In this document: piece by piece, positions 9,402-19,456 of the stretch
Numbering within the stretch: position 1 is the first letter of the stretch
How the letters are laid out: each line of letters opens with the position of its first letter
From: Flavobacteriaceae bacterium
Lineage (GTDB): Bacteria > Bacteroidota > Bacteroidia > Flavobacteriales > Flavobacteriaceae
DNA length: 64,000 bases
Assembly (NCBI GenBank): GCA_002691685.1
Contig: NZIQ01000086.1
Location: forward strand, 7,666-71,665
Direction of reading: 5' to 3'
The notes under the pieces: model-generated
Databases searched by the model: none
What the model was told of the DNA's origin: nothing
What the model saw: only the letters and a program-made list of their open reading frames with translations
Program-made: the position numbers and the translations under genes

Positions 9402-11842
9402 ATATGATCTATGTGATACGCTAAACGAACACCTTGAAACGTTCCAACAGCGTTAAAAGAATTTTCCATTCTCTTGAGTTGCTTGCGAAGATGCAGTGAG
9501 TTTCGATCTGTCTGTATCTTAATTACAATATTCTGCAAATACCAGTTTCTAATGCGACTAACCACTGGAGCCTGCGGCCCCAGGATCTTTATACCTGGAA
9601 TTCGTTTATAGGCAGAAACGAGATATTGAGCAGCTCTAAGGTTAGCTTCAAAATTTTTTGATTTTGTTTGAATTCGAATGATTTTGACGTGCGGCGGATA
9701 TTGAAACTGTATGCGCTCATTTAGTTCAGAAGATGTTATCGCATTAAAATTATAATCTACCGCCCATTGAAGTACAGGGTGATGAGGGTCAAAACTTTGT
9801 GCATAAAGCATAGCATCCCCTTCTACTGAATCACTTCGTCCTGCCCTACCGGCTAATTGAATTAATCTTTGAAAGGCCCATTCGTGGGCCCGATAATCCT
9901 GATAAAACAAAAGTTGATCAACATTGACCACGGCTACCAATCCTACATTTAAAAAATCAATCCCTCGACTTAAAACCTGTGTACCCACAAGCATGTGAAT
10001 TTCATTTCTGTTGAAGGCTTCAATAATTTTCATTCCAGTATCCTTTCTTGAGCTACTTGAACGATCAAATCGCTCAATAGTATAGTCTGGATAAAGTTCT
10101 TTTAATTGCATTTGAATTTGCTCTACCCCTATACCTTTGTGATCTATTTGATCTGATTTACAGACGGAACAGGTTCGTTTAATTTCCTCTTCAAATCCAC
10201 AATAATGACATATTAAAGCTTGTCGATGTTGATACAGTGTTAATTTTACGTCACAATTTGGACATTCTGGACTATGACCACAGCTGTTACATTGCGTAAA
10301 ACTAGCATAGCCTTTTCTGTTTTGAAAAAAAAGCACTTGATTTCCATTAGCTAAGACCTGATCAACTTTAGACAATAATTCTTTTGAAAATACGCCTTGC
10401 ATTTGTTTCTTCTTATAAGCATTTTTTAAATCAACCAAATAAATACCAGTTCTAGGTCTACGACTATAGGAGATATCTAAACTTACCTTGGCAAATTTGT
10501 TTTGGGTTTCGTCTTTGTGATTCGCCTTCCAAAAAACATCAAAAGAAGGTGTAGCTGTACCTAGTAAAGCAGAAGCATTCATCATTTTAGACAGATATAG
10601 TGCAGCGTCTCGTGCATGATATCTTGGTGAGGGGTCTTGTTGTTTATATGACTGTTCGTGTTCTTCATCTACAACAACTAAACCTAAATTTTTAAAGGGC
10701 AAAAAAATTGAAGATCTCGTTCCGATAACAATAAAGGCTTCATCTGAAGTATTAATGGTTTTCCAAATCTCCACCAACTCAGATGAACTTCTCTTGGAAT
10801 TATAAAGTAAACATTGACTCGGAAAACGCTTTACAAATCTCGAAAATAATTCTGCACAAAGACTCAATTCAGGAGTTAGAATAAGAACGTGTTTTTTGCT
10901 TTGTAGAAAGTGTTCGGCTAACTGCATATAAACAACGCTTTTACCAGAACCAGATACCGCCTGAAATAAAACATTGTGTTTTTGAGCAAAGGCCGAATGG
11001 ATTTTATCGTAAGCAAGTCTCTGTTCCTGAGTTAGTTCAAACAAAAATTCAGTTGCTCTGTCATTAGATAAAATTCTGGATTTTTCAATTTCTTCGATGT
11101 AGAATATATTTTTCTTAACCAGTTGCTTCAAAATAGTTCTTGAAGTACCAGCTGCTTTAAGAAGACTTTTAACTGGTATCTGATCAGCATCGCGCCGCAA
11201 CTGAAAAAACGACATTAACAGGCTTCTTTGAGCTGGGGCACGGTGTACCATATCGAGATAAGAAGTAAGTTCTTTTTCATCAGCAAGACCCACAACTTCC
11301 TCAAGTTTAACCTTGTATTTGTCTACAACAATATCTTTTCTTTCTATAAGGTTTTGTTCGATTAATTTTGAAGCAATTTTTATCGGGCTTTTGACCTCTA
11401 AAAACTCTGCGATATCGCCTAAACTAAGCTCAGTCTTTTCAAGAGCTTCACACAATAAATATGATTTTTCATCAAGTTGACTTTGTATACGCCAATCTGG
11501 GTTTTTCAACCTGATGATGGTTTGATTCTCTAACAATAAAGCAGATGGCAAAGCCGCTTTCATCACCTCACCAATTGTACTCATGTAATATTGAGCAATC
11601 CACAACCAAAACTGCATATGTACAACATCTACGATAGGTTCGGTATCGATACTATTTTCAATGCTTTTTATCTCATAATCAGGTTTTTGCTTGTGAACCT
11701 TGGTTACTAAGGCCGTATACCGTTTGTGTCTTCCAAAGGAAACCTCAACGCGACACCCTACTTGCAGCTGTTTATCTTCAATGGCATAAGTATAGGTTCG
11801 GTCAAGAGCTAAGGGAAGAATTACTTCAACATATCTGCTCAT
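9398..11842 (-). CDS. priA: primosomal protein N' (replication restart helicase)
   Basis: 814 aa; LFQAVSGSGKSVVY Walker A, VVVDEEHEQSYKQQ, Cys-rich zinc region CNSCGHSPECPNCDVKLTLYQH...CHYCG, LAGRAGR. Confidence 0.95.
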   Translation of the reverse strand: MSRYVEVILPLALDRTYTYAIEDKQLQVGCRVEVSFGRHKRYTALVTKVHKQKPDYEIKSIENSIDTEPIVDVVHMQFWLWIAQYYMSTIGEVMKAALPSALLLENQTIIRLKNPDWRIQSQLDEKSYLLCEALEKTELSLGDIAEFLEVKSPIKIASKLIEQNLIERKDIVVDKYKVKLEEVVGLADEKELTSYLDMVHRAPAQRSLLMSFFQLRRDADQIPVKSLLKAAGTSRTILKQLVKKNIFYIEEIEKSRILSNDRATEFLFELTQEQRLAYDKIHSAFAQKHNVLFQAVSGSGKSVVYMQLAEHFLQSKKHVLILTPELSLCAELFSRFVKRFPSQCLLYNSKRSSSELVEIWKTINTSDEAFIVIGTRSSIFLPFKNLGLVVVDEEHEQSYKQQDPSPRYHARDAALYLSKMMNASALLGTATPSFDVFWKANHKDETQNKFAKVSLDISYSRRPRTGIYLVDLKNAYKKKQMQGVFSKELLSKVDQVLANGNQVLFFQNRKGYASFTQCNSCGHSPECPNCDVKLTLYQHRQALICHYCGFEEEIKRTCSVCKSDQIDHKGIGVEQIQMQLKELYPDYTIERFDRSSSSRKDTGMKIIEAFNRNEIHMLVGTQVLSRGIDFLNVGLVAVVNVDQLLFYQDYRAHEWAFQRLIQLAGRAGRSDSVEGDAMLYAQSFDPHHPVLQWAVDYNFNAITSSELNERIQFQYPPHVKIIRIQTKSKNFEANLRAAQYLVSAYKRIPGIKILGPQAPVVSRIRNWYLQNIVIKIQTDRNSLHLRKQLKRMENSFNAVGTFQGVRLAYHIDHI

Positions 11843-11853
11843 ACTCCTTTAAA

Positions 11854-12828
11854 TCAAATAGTTGTAGATTTATTAGCACTTCGTTTTAAACTTGTCAATG
11901 AGGCGTTTAACTCAAACCCTAAAAGCAAGACATTGGAATTAAGCCAAATAAAAAGCATTAAAATCAAAAGACCTCCTAAAGCTCCATAAAGTTCATTGTA
12001 AGAAGCAAATTTTTCGACATAGACTCCAAATCCCCATGAAGTAAAATAAAACAAAATAGTAGTCATAAGTGCACCAGGTGAAAAGAAACGGATTTTTCTA
12101 CCCTCAACTGTACCAAAAAAATACAATAATGAGATTGCAAAGTAAGTCGATCCGGCAAAAAAGAAATTTTTGGCGAGCACATCCCAGAAATTAATCTGAT
12201 ACTCTTCATTCACCCCTAGTTCTGTAAAATAGTTCGTAGCCTGCTTCACAAAATAGAATTCAACATAGAAAAAAGTGATGGCGGATATAATAACGAGTAA
12301 TGATAAGATCAAACCTACCATTAAGGCATAGGCGTATTGTTTCAAAAAGCTTCGACTCAAAGCCACGTGATACGAATACTCAAAGCCACTAAATATGGCA
12401 TTTACACCATTGGCCACCAAAAAAATAGAGAGCATAAAAGAGGATGAGAGTACCCCCCCTTTTTTCTGATCTTTGAGTTGAGCATAAATATCTCCAAAAT
12501 ATTCACTCGTTGCATCCGGCAAAAAAGACTCTAAAAAAAGTAAAAACTGCAAATCAAAATCTTGATTTTCCAATTTTATTAGTGGTATCAAATAAGGAAA
12601 AAGGGTGATTAGAAAAATTAATAGAGGAAAAAGCGCCATAAATAAACTAAATGCGATAGAACTCGCGCGAGACGACAAGGCTCCTCTCATAATACCTATA
12701 GTGTACAATTCGAGAAGTGTATATATTGATAACCCTTCAAATCCAGGCAGTTTCATTTTTTTTAAAAATGAAAACAATTCCTTGACATAAGGCCACTGAT
12801 CAAATGGTTTTTTCCAAAACTCTCTCAC
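11854..12828 (-). CDS. YihY/BrkB family membrane protein
   Basis: 324 aa multi-TM; SSRASSIAFSLFMALFPLLIFL, WGFGVYVEKFASYNELYGALGGLLILMLFIWLNSNVLLLGFELNA. Confidence 0.9.
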   Translation of the reverse strand: MREFWKKPFDQWPYVKELFSFLKKMKLPGFEGLSIYTLLELYTIGIMRGALSSRASSIAFSLFMALFPLLIFLITLFPYLIPLIKLENQDFDLQFLLFLESFLPDATSEYFGDIYAQLKDQKKGGVLSSSFMLSIFLVANGVNAIFSGFEYSYHVALSRSFLKQYAYALMVGLILSLLVIISAITFFYVEFYFVKQATNYFTELGVNEEYQINFWDVLAKNFFFAGSTYFAISLLYFFGTVEGRKIRFFSPGALMTTILFYFTSWGFGVYVEKFASYNELYGALGGLLILMLFIWLNSNVLLLGFELNASLTSLKRSANKSTTI

Positions 12829-13074
12829 TATTGTTGGAATTTAATTCTATTACTGTAATACGTCGAAATCACCTCACGCGTTTCAATCGAAATACTATGC
12901 ACTCGTTACGCTTTACAAATTTAGAGAACATAAGCATTCTTTTGGTGCTCATTTCCACCTATTTCACTATTTTAAAGTTGAATTGAAGAAATATGATTCT
13001 ATTCCAAGCACAACATAGTAGCCAATTGCTTTACCTTTAAGTCATAATTGCATATCTAATTTCACCTTTACCCT

Positions 13075-13082
13075 TAACTTTG
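13075..13082 (+). promoter_or_regulatory. candidate Bacteroidota -7 box for rlmH
   Basis: TAACTTTG matches TAnnTTTG; ATG of rlmH at 13090 is only 7 nt downstream; no well-spaced -33 TTG found. Confidence 0.4.
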
Positions 13083-13089
13083 AAATCAA

Positions 13090-13557
13090 ATGAAAATCAG
13101 CATATTAGCTATTGGCAGAACCGATGAAGACGCCATAAAGACATTGATAGACAAATACAGTAAACGGCTTGGGAGGTTTTGTCAATTTGAATTTAAGACA
13201 CTAGCAGATGTAAATAGAAAACAACCTGTTGAACAACAAAAGAAAAAAGAAGCTGAACTTTTTTTAAGGCATATTAAAAAGAATCAACTCATCATTTTAC
13301 TCGATGAAAAAGGAAAAATGTTTTCTTCCATTGAATTTTCTAAGTGGATTGCGAAGAAAGGTGTTCAGAGTGAGAGCAGTCTAATATTTTTAATTGGTGG
13401 TCCTTATGGCTTTGATAACAGCATTTATCAACTAAATCACGAAAAAGTAGCCCTTTCCAAAATGACTTTTTCTCATCAAATGGTAAGACCTTTTATCATA
13501 GAACAAATTTACAGGGCATTCAGTATCATAAACCGTTTGCCATATCACCATCATTAA
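13090..13557 (+). CDS. rlmH: 23S rRNA (pseudouridine1915-N3)-methyltransferase
   Basis: 155 aa; MKISILAIGRTD...LLDEKGKMFSSIEFSKWI...FLIGGPYGF...LSKMTFSHQMVRPFIIEQIYRAFSIINRLPYHH. Confidence 0.96.
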   Translation: MKISILAIGRTDEDAIKTLIDKYSKRLGRFCQFEFKTLADVNRKQPVEQQKKKEAELFLRHIKKNQLIILLDEKGKMFSSIEFSKWIAKKGVQSESSLIFLIGGPYGFDNSIYQLNHEKVALSKMTFSHQMVRPFIIEQIYRAFSIINRLPYHHH

Positions 13558-13560
13558 TGA

Positions 13561-15444
13561 CTAATACAATATTCTAAGCTTAATGGTGTGTCTAATTTCT
13601 TTTAACGCACCAATTACTTTTTCGTCATAGGAGTTACTGATATCTGTAATCACATAACCAACTTCGTTATCAGTTGACAAATATTGTCCAGATATATTTA
13701 GTCCATACGAAGCCAAAACATTGTTTATTTCGGCCATAACACCAGGTACATTTTTGTGAATATGTAAAAATCGGTGGGCATTATCTTGTTTCGGTAATCG
13801 GATATTAGGAAAATTTACAGCATCTACTGTACTTCCTGAGTTAATATAACCCATGATTTTTCGTGGCACAAAATCTGCAATGTCTTTTTGAGCTTCAAAT
13901 GTACTTCCTCCGATGTGAGGTGTTAAAATCACATTAGATAAACCTACCAAAGAATGATTGTAATTTCCGTTGGCAAGAGGCTCTACAGGAAAAACATCCA
14001 GAGCAGCACCTGCTAAATGCTCACTTCTTAGAACCTGTTCAAGGGCATCAACATCCACAACAAATCCTCTAGAGAGGTTGATTAAAAAAGATCCCTTTTT
14101 CATCATTTTGAGTTCTCTCGCCCCGATTAACTTATCGTTATTTTTATTGTCGTCAACATGAAGACTCACAACATCTGATTCTTTTAAAATTTGCTCCATA
14201 CTATTACATTTCACCGCATTCCCAATAGCTAATTGGTCATCGATATCGTAAAAGTACACTCTCATTCCAATAGCTTCTGCCAATACAGATAACTGTTTAC
14301 CTATATTTCCATAACCTATAATTCCCAGCTTTTTATGTCGAATTTCTTGAGCACCTTTTGCCGTTTTATTCCATTTCTTTTGATGCATCTCTTGACTTCG
14401 AGGAAAAATAGATCGCATCAACATCACAATTTGACCTATTGCCAATTCCACTACAGAACGCGTATTGCTGTAAGGAGCATTAAAAACAGTAACACCTCTC
14501 TCTTTACAAGCTTCTAAATCAATTTGGGTGGTTCCTATGCAGAACGCACTAACAACGAGTAATTTATCAGCGGCGTCAAGAATTTTTTGAGTCACCTGAG
14601 TTTTCGATCGAATACCCAAAACGTGAACACCTTTGATTTTTTTCAACAGCTCTTCTTCACCGAGGCTTGTGCTGATCAATTCAACACTAAAACCATCTTT
14701 AGACAATCTATTGTAAGCATCTTGATGTATATTTTCAAGAAGTAAAATTTTAATTCTATTTTTTGGGTAAGAAATTTTTCGAGGCAATTTATTGATATAT
14801 AAAAATTCGTCTAAACTATTGGTAATAAAATCGGCATTAACGACTGCTTTTTCACGATTTACATTTTCGGTGTAGGCAAAAAATTTATCCGCTACACCGG
14901 CTTCTCTCATGACATAATCGCTATACCCATCACCTATGACTTGGATTTCTCCAGGTAAATTTAATTGTTTAAGGCAATCTATCTTACCATTGTGTTTCGA
15001 AAGCACATTGGTTTTGTCGAAACCAATAATGTATCCTCTGTCGTCAAAAGTGAAGGTGTTGGCACTAACACACTCAGAAGCAATATCAAAGCGGTCTTCC
15101 ACAATAGGATCAATAAACTCTTTAAAACCACAAGAAATGACCTTAATTTGGTCTTTATGGGATTTAAAAAAATCAATATTTCTATTAAATGACTCTGATA
15201 TTTTTTCTTCTAAACGCGAGATTAATTCCGTAAGGTCATCCCTGTGCGCATTGAGTAATTTAATTCTCCGTTCAAGTGACTCTGTAAATGATATCTCCCC
15301 ATCAATACCTAAATTAGTAATTTGCTTAATATCGTTTATAACCTCGTCTCGTTCAGGTTTATCTTTTAAAACGATTTCTGCAAGAATATCAAGGGCCTCG
15401 ACTTGAGTTATTGTACTGTCGAAATCAAAAATATATGTGGTCAT
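13561..15444 (-). CDS. serA: fused HAD phosphatase (SerB-like) / D-3-phosphoglycerate dehydrogenase
   Basis: 627 aa; N-term MTTYIFDFDSTITQVEALDILAE...ISCGFKEFIDPIV...IGDGYSDYVMREAG (HAD motifs); C-term KLGIIGYGNIGKQLSVLAEAIGMRVYFYD, LINLSRGFVVD, ILTPHIGGSTFEAQ and ACT-like tail HKNVPGVMAEINNVLASYGLNI. Confidence 0.92.
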   Translation of the reverse strand: MTTYIFDFDSTITQVEALDILAEIVLKDKPERDEVINDIKQITNLGIDGEISFTESLERRIKLLNAHRDDLTELISRLEEKISESFNRNIDFFKSHKDQIKVISCGFKEFIDPIVEDRFDIASECVSANTFTFDDRGYIIGFDKTNVLSKHNGKIDCLKQLNLPGEIQVIGDGYSDYVMREAGVADKFFAYTENVNREKAVVNADFITNSLDEFLYINKLPRKISYPKNRIKILLLENIHQDAYNRLSKDGFSVELISTSLGEEELLKKIKGVHVLGIRSKTQVTQKILDAADKLLVVSAFCIGTTQIDLEACKERGVTVFNAPYSNTRSVVELAIGQIVMLMRSIFPRSQEMHQKKWNKTAKGAQEIRHKKLGIIGYGNIGKQLSVLAEAIGMRVYFYDIDDQLAIGNAVKCNSMEQILKESDVVSLHVDDNKNNDKLIGARELKMMKKGSFLINLSRGFVVDVDALEQVLRSEHLAGAALDVFPVEPLANGNYNHSLVGLSNVILTPHIGGSTFEAQKDIADFVPRKIMGYINSGSTVDAVNFPNIRLPKQDNAHRFLHIHKNVPGVMAEINNVLASYGLNISGQYLSTDNEVGYVITDISNSYDEKVIGALKEIRHTIKLRILY

Positions 15445-15504
15445 TATCTAGTGTGCTTCGAATGGGTTATATTCTCGAGCACAAATGTACCAAATCAAAA
15501 GCAT

Positions 15505-16878
15505 TTATTTCGTTCCGAAATAATGACTTTTAAAAATTGTATCTGCTGAATTTTCTCCCTGATTTGAGTCCTTTTTCTCCTGAACATCTTCTGAATTATT
15601 CTCCACTTGAGCTTCTTCTTTATTGACTTCATATGACGCCAAATAAGCCTTTTCTGTGTCACTCAATTTTTGAGATGTCATTTCTTGTCCTACCTCTTTA
15701 ATCAAAGATTTTAACTCTTCAATATTTGGTTGAGCTAATTCTAAAGGTTTTTGCTCTTTTTTTGATTGCTCAAATTTTTCTTCAATTTGAGATTTGAATG
15801 TCAAAAAGTCCTTCTCCAAAGATTCGTATTTCTGTTGCCATAAAACAGCTTCTTCTGTGATGTTTGAAGCTTCAACTTCAGAAAGATCTGAAGAAATGGA
15901 ATCTTCTTGAGTTTCTGCTTCTGTCGATATGGTTTCTTCAGAACCTTTGTCTTGAGTTTCTACTTCAACACTTTCAGCAACTTCTTCTGGAGTATCCTCT
16001 TTGGTCTCCTCTGTTGCAGACTCACTTAATGATGTCTCTTTAACTAAAGAAACCTCTTTGTCTGTGTGCTCATCCTTTTCATCATTATTTAGGTGCACAT
16101 CCGTTTGTGATATCTGTTCTTCTTCTATTGCTTTGCTTTCAGAAGTTTCCTTGGCATTTTCCTTTTCTGTTCCTTTGAGAACACTGACTTTAAAGTCTTG
16201 GTATTCCTCTTGGAGTAACGTATATCTATTTGCCCAATCTTGTCTATTGTCCTCAGCATTTTTTTTGTACTGATCAAATTCTTCAAACAACAAATCGTGT
16301 TTCACCTTCCAACCTTTGTTCTGAGATGAATCGTCAGCGAGATGGACATTGAACTGATCTAACTCATTTTGAAGTTTTCCATTTTCCTTTTCCAATTCTA
16401 GAAGTTTGTGATTTTCATGTGCTTTAAATGAAGTCAATTCAGAATTCAGGGCATTGTATTTTTCAGCCCATAGCGCAAGTTCTTTATCCTTATTGCTGAA
16501 TTGGGTGTCTTTATTAAGGTCAATATCCTTAATTTTGGCCTCAAGAGAGGTCTTGAGTTTTGTTTTTTCTTCTTCTGCTTTTAACTTATACAATTCCAAA
16601 GCCTCTTTCATCAACTTCAACTCATCTCCTGCCTCAGTACTGATTTTCTTATATTTGTTTGCGTCTTCTTCGAGCTGAAGGTGATCTCTTTGCAAGGCCT
16701 CATAACTCGATCTCAATGGTATAAAAGATTCTCTTTTTAATTTGTTGAATTTACTCTTGACAATAGCCGCTTTAATTTGCCCTATCATTAAGCCCACAAA
16801 AAATAAGATTATGGCTGCACTAAAAATTGTAATTCCACCTTGGGTTGAGAGTAACTCTTGAATATCGAATTCTAACAT
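15505..16878 (-). CDS. N-terminally membrane-anchored, acidic coiled-coil hypothetical protein
   Basis: ORF track start 16914; MLEFDIQEL start at 16878 is more plausible; one N-terminal TM (ITIFSAAIILFFVGLMIGQI) followed by long E/K/Q-rich heptad-like sequence. Confidence 0.65.
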   Translation of the reverse strand: MLEFDIQELLSTQGGITIFSAAIILFFVGLMIGQIKAAIVKSKFNKLKRESFIPLRSSYEALQRDHLQLEEDANKYKKISTEAGDELKLMKEALELYKLKAEEEKTKLKTSLEAKIKDIDLNKDTQFSNKDKELALWAEKYNALNSELTSFKAHENHKLLELEKENGKLQNELDQFNVHLADDSSQNKGWKVKHDLLFEEFDQYKKNAEDNRQDWANRYTLLQEEYQDFKVSVLKGTEKENAKETSESKAIEEEQISQTDVHLNNDEKDEHTDKEVSLVKETSLSESATEETKEDTPEEVAESVEVETQDKGSEETISTEAETQEDSISSDLSEVEASNITEEAVLWQQKYESLEKDFLTFKSQIEEKFEQSKKEQKPLELAQPNIEELKSLIKEVGQEMTSQKLSDTEKAYLASYEVNKEEAQVENNSEDVQEKKDSNQGENSADTIFKSHYFGTK

Positions 16879-17022
16879 GATTATATTGGTATTTACTCTA
16901 ATATAGACTGACAATTTATTGTTTAATAATTGAGTTTAGGATTTTAGATTAAAAGACAAAAAGCACGACGAAATTCAACATTAAAAAAAAGTATTTTCGA
17001 TGTATAATCTCATTCCTAATTT

Positions 17023-17598
17023 ATGAAACTCATATTTGCTACACACAATAATAACAAGATTAATGAAATAGCTAAAATCACACCCGAGCATATTGAAGTT
17101 TTAAGTTTAAGCGAAATTGGTTTCAATGAAGAAATTCCCGAGACTGAATTAACCTTAGAAGGAAATGCCAAATTAAAAGTTGATGCCATTCTAAAAAATA
17201 AAAATGTAAATTGTTTTTCTGATGATAGTGGATTATTTGTTGAAGCTCTTAATGGAGACCCTGGTGTTTTTTCAGCAAGGTATTCAGGTGAGCGAGATAC
17301 CGCCATGAATAATGAATTATTGCTCCGTAATATGAAGAGTGTAGAATCTCGATCAGCTTATTACATGAGTGTTTTTTGCCTCTATTTTAAGGGTACTCAT
17401 CATTTTTTTGAAGGTCGTCTTTATGGTGAAATTGCAGACCACCCCAAAGGAAGCAATGGATTTGGGTATGACCCAATTTTTATTCCTAATGGTTATACCT
17501 CAACTTTAGGTGAACTAAGCGAAATAATTAAACTCGAATTATCGCATCGAACCATAGCCTTGAATAAAATGAAAGAATTTCTTGCTTTAAACAGTTGA
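17023..17598 (+). CDS. rdgB: non-canonical purine NTP pyrophosphatase (RdgB/HAM1)
   Basis: 191 aa; MKLIFATHNNNKINEIAKI, CFSDDSGLFVEALNGDPGVFSARYSG, GSNGFGYDPIFIPNGY. Confidence 0.96.
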   Translation: MKLIFATHNNNKINEIAKITPEHIEVLSLSEIGFNEEIPETELTLEGNAKLKVDAILKNKNVNCFSDDSGLFVEALNGDPGVFSARYSGERDTAMNNELLLRNMKSVESRSAYYMSVFCLYFKGTHHFFEGRLYGEIADHPKGSNGFGYDPIFIPNGYTSTLGELSEIIKLELSHRTIALNKMKEFLALNS

Positions 17599-17706
17599 AA
17601 ACCATTTTATCTGATTGCAAAACATTAGTTTTGTGAAAATTTTCTAGTACGAAAAAGAACTCATATCAATATTCGTTCCCGACTGTGCAGAATGATCTTA
17701 TTTTAA

Positions 17707-19413
17707 ATGACACAATTTAACGAATTAGGAATCGAAGATTCTATTTTACTCGCTGTCCAAGACCTCGGATTTGAACGGCCAACAGAGATACAAGAAAAAA
17801 CCATCCCCGTTGTACTCAATCAAAAAACAGACTTAGTTGCCTTAGCTCAAACCGGAACAGGTAAGACTGCTGCATTTGGACTCCCACTGCTACAATACGT
17901 GGATACTCAAAATAAAAAAGCACAAAGTATCATATTATCACCGACTAGAGAGCTTTGCCTGCAAATTACTAGCGAACTTAAATTATACGCCAAACACAAT
18001 CCAAAAATCAAAATCGTAGCGGTTTATGGAGGTGCTTCAATTAGTGAGCAAGCCAAACAAATAAAGAATGGCGCTCAAATTATTGTAGCAACACCAGGAA
18101 GAACCAAGGACATGATTCAAAGAAATCTGTTACATATTGACGAAATTGAAGTGTGTGTTTTAGATGAAGCAGACGAAATGCTCAATATGGGATTTTATGA
18201 GGATATAAAGTCTATTTTAAGTCATACACCTGAAGAAAAGTCTACCTGGCTTTTTTCTGCAACCATGCCAAAAGAGGTTGCACAAATTGCCAAAAAATTC
18301 ATGTCAAAACCGCATGAAATAACTGTAGGACACAAAAATCAAGGAGCCTCAACAGTTGCTCATTTTTATTATGAAGTAGGCGCACGACAACGTTATCAAG
18401 CCCTTAAAAGAATTGTAGATATTAATCCTGGTATTTATGCTGTGATATTTTGTCGGACCAAAAGAGATACACAGAAAATTGCGGATAAATTAATAGAAGA
18501 CGGTTATAATGCTGGAGCACTCCATGGCGATCTATCACAGCAACAGAGAGATTTAGTGATGAATGCCTTTAGAAAAAAGCAAATTCAAATCCTAATCGCG
18601 ACAGATGTTGCGGCAAGAGGCATTGATGTCGATAATTTATCTCATGTTATTCAGTTTCAACTTCCAGACGATAACGAAACCTATACACATAGAAGTGGTA
18701 GAACTGGAAGAGCTGGAAATAAAGGAGAAAGTCTCGTAATTATCACTAAAAGTGAATTCAATAAAATCCGATCACTTGAAAAGGTAATTGGAAGTAAATT
18801 TAAATCCCGTTCAATTCCTAGCGGTAAAGACATTTGTAAAGCCCAGATTATTCATCTTGCCAAAGAAATTGAAGCGACCTCGGTTGACCCTGAAATTGAA
18901 TCCTATATGGAGCAAATAAAATCGCACTTAGCCGACCTTGATAGAGAAGCGCTAATTCGAAAAATATTTTCTGTAGAGTTTGCTCGCTTTAATGCCTATT
19001 ATCAAAAAGAAGGAAACGAACTCTTTAATTCAAAAGAATCTAAATCTTCTTCTAAAGATGATGTTCGGTTCTTTATTAATATAGGAGAAAAAGACGGATT
19101 GAACTGGAAATCCTTAAAAGATTACATCAAAGACGAATCAGGATTAGATCGCGACGATGTTTTTAAAGTTGACACAAAATCAACCTTTTCGTTTTTTAAT
19201 GTTGACGCAAAAAACAGAGAATTGATTTTTAGTACGATACATCAAAATAACTACAAAAACAGAGAAGTTAGAATTGAAGTTTCATCTGAACCCAGTTCTT
19301 CGAGATCTAAATCCAAGTTTTCGAAGAAAGGCAAGAAAAAACAAGGAAAAAGAGAAGAAAAAAGAGGGGGGAAACAAAAGAAAGGAGAACGAAATTTTCA
19401 AGGATTCTTTTAA
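17707..19413 (+). CDS. DEAD/DEAH box RNA helicase (DeaD/CsdA-like) with basic low-complexity tail
   Basis: 568 aa; AQTGTGKTAAF, SPTRELCLQI, VATPGRTKDM, LDEADEML, SATMP, HRSGRTGRAG; C-term RSKSKFSKKGKKKQGKREEKRGGKQKKGERNFQGFF. Confidence 0.95.
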   Translation: MTQFNELGIEDSILLAVQDLGFERPTEIQEKTIPVVLNQKTDLVALAQTGTGKTAAFGLPLLQYVDTQNKKAQSIILSPTRELCLQITSELKLYAKHNPKIKIVAVYGGASISEQAKQIKNGAQIIVATPGRTKDMIQRNLLHIDEIEVCVLDEADEMLNMGFYEDIKSILSHTPEEKSTWLFSATMPKEVAQIAKKFMSKPHEITVGHKNQGASTVAHFYYEVGARQRYQALKRIVDINPGIYAVIFCRTKRDTQKIADKLIEDGYNAGALHGDLSQQQRDLVMNAFRKKQIQILIATDVAARGIDVDNLSHVIQFQLPDDNETYTHRSGRTGRAGNKGESLVIITKSEFNKIRSLEKVIGSKFKSRSIPSGKDICKAQIIHLAKEIEATSVDPEIESYMEQIKSHLADLDREALIRKIFSVEFARFNAYYQKEGNELFNSKESKSSSKDDVRFFINIGEKDGLNWKSLKDYIKDESGLDRDDVFKVDTKSTFSFFNVDAKNRELIFSTIHQNNYKNREVRIEVSSEPSSSRSKSKFSKKGKKKQGKREEKRGGKQKKGERNFQGFF

Positions 19414-19456
19414 AACACTAACTTCTATACAATAAATTAGCATTAGGCCGCTTGAG

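Noticed and set aside
12804-12986. 60-aa plus-strand ORF between the BrkB-family gene and rlmH
   Set aside because: No recognisable domain, partly overlaps the 5' end of the minus-strand gene, no clear initiation context
14936-15406. 156-aa plus-strand ORF antisense to the SerB-like domain
   Set aside because: Composition is an S/L-rich mirror of the coding strand; the minus-strand HAD motifs explain the openness
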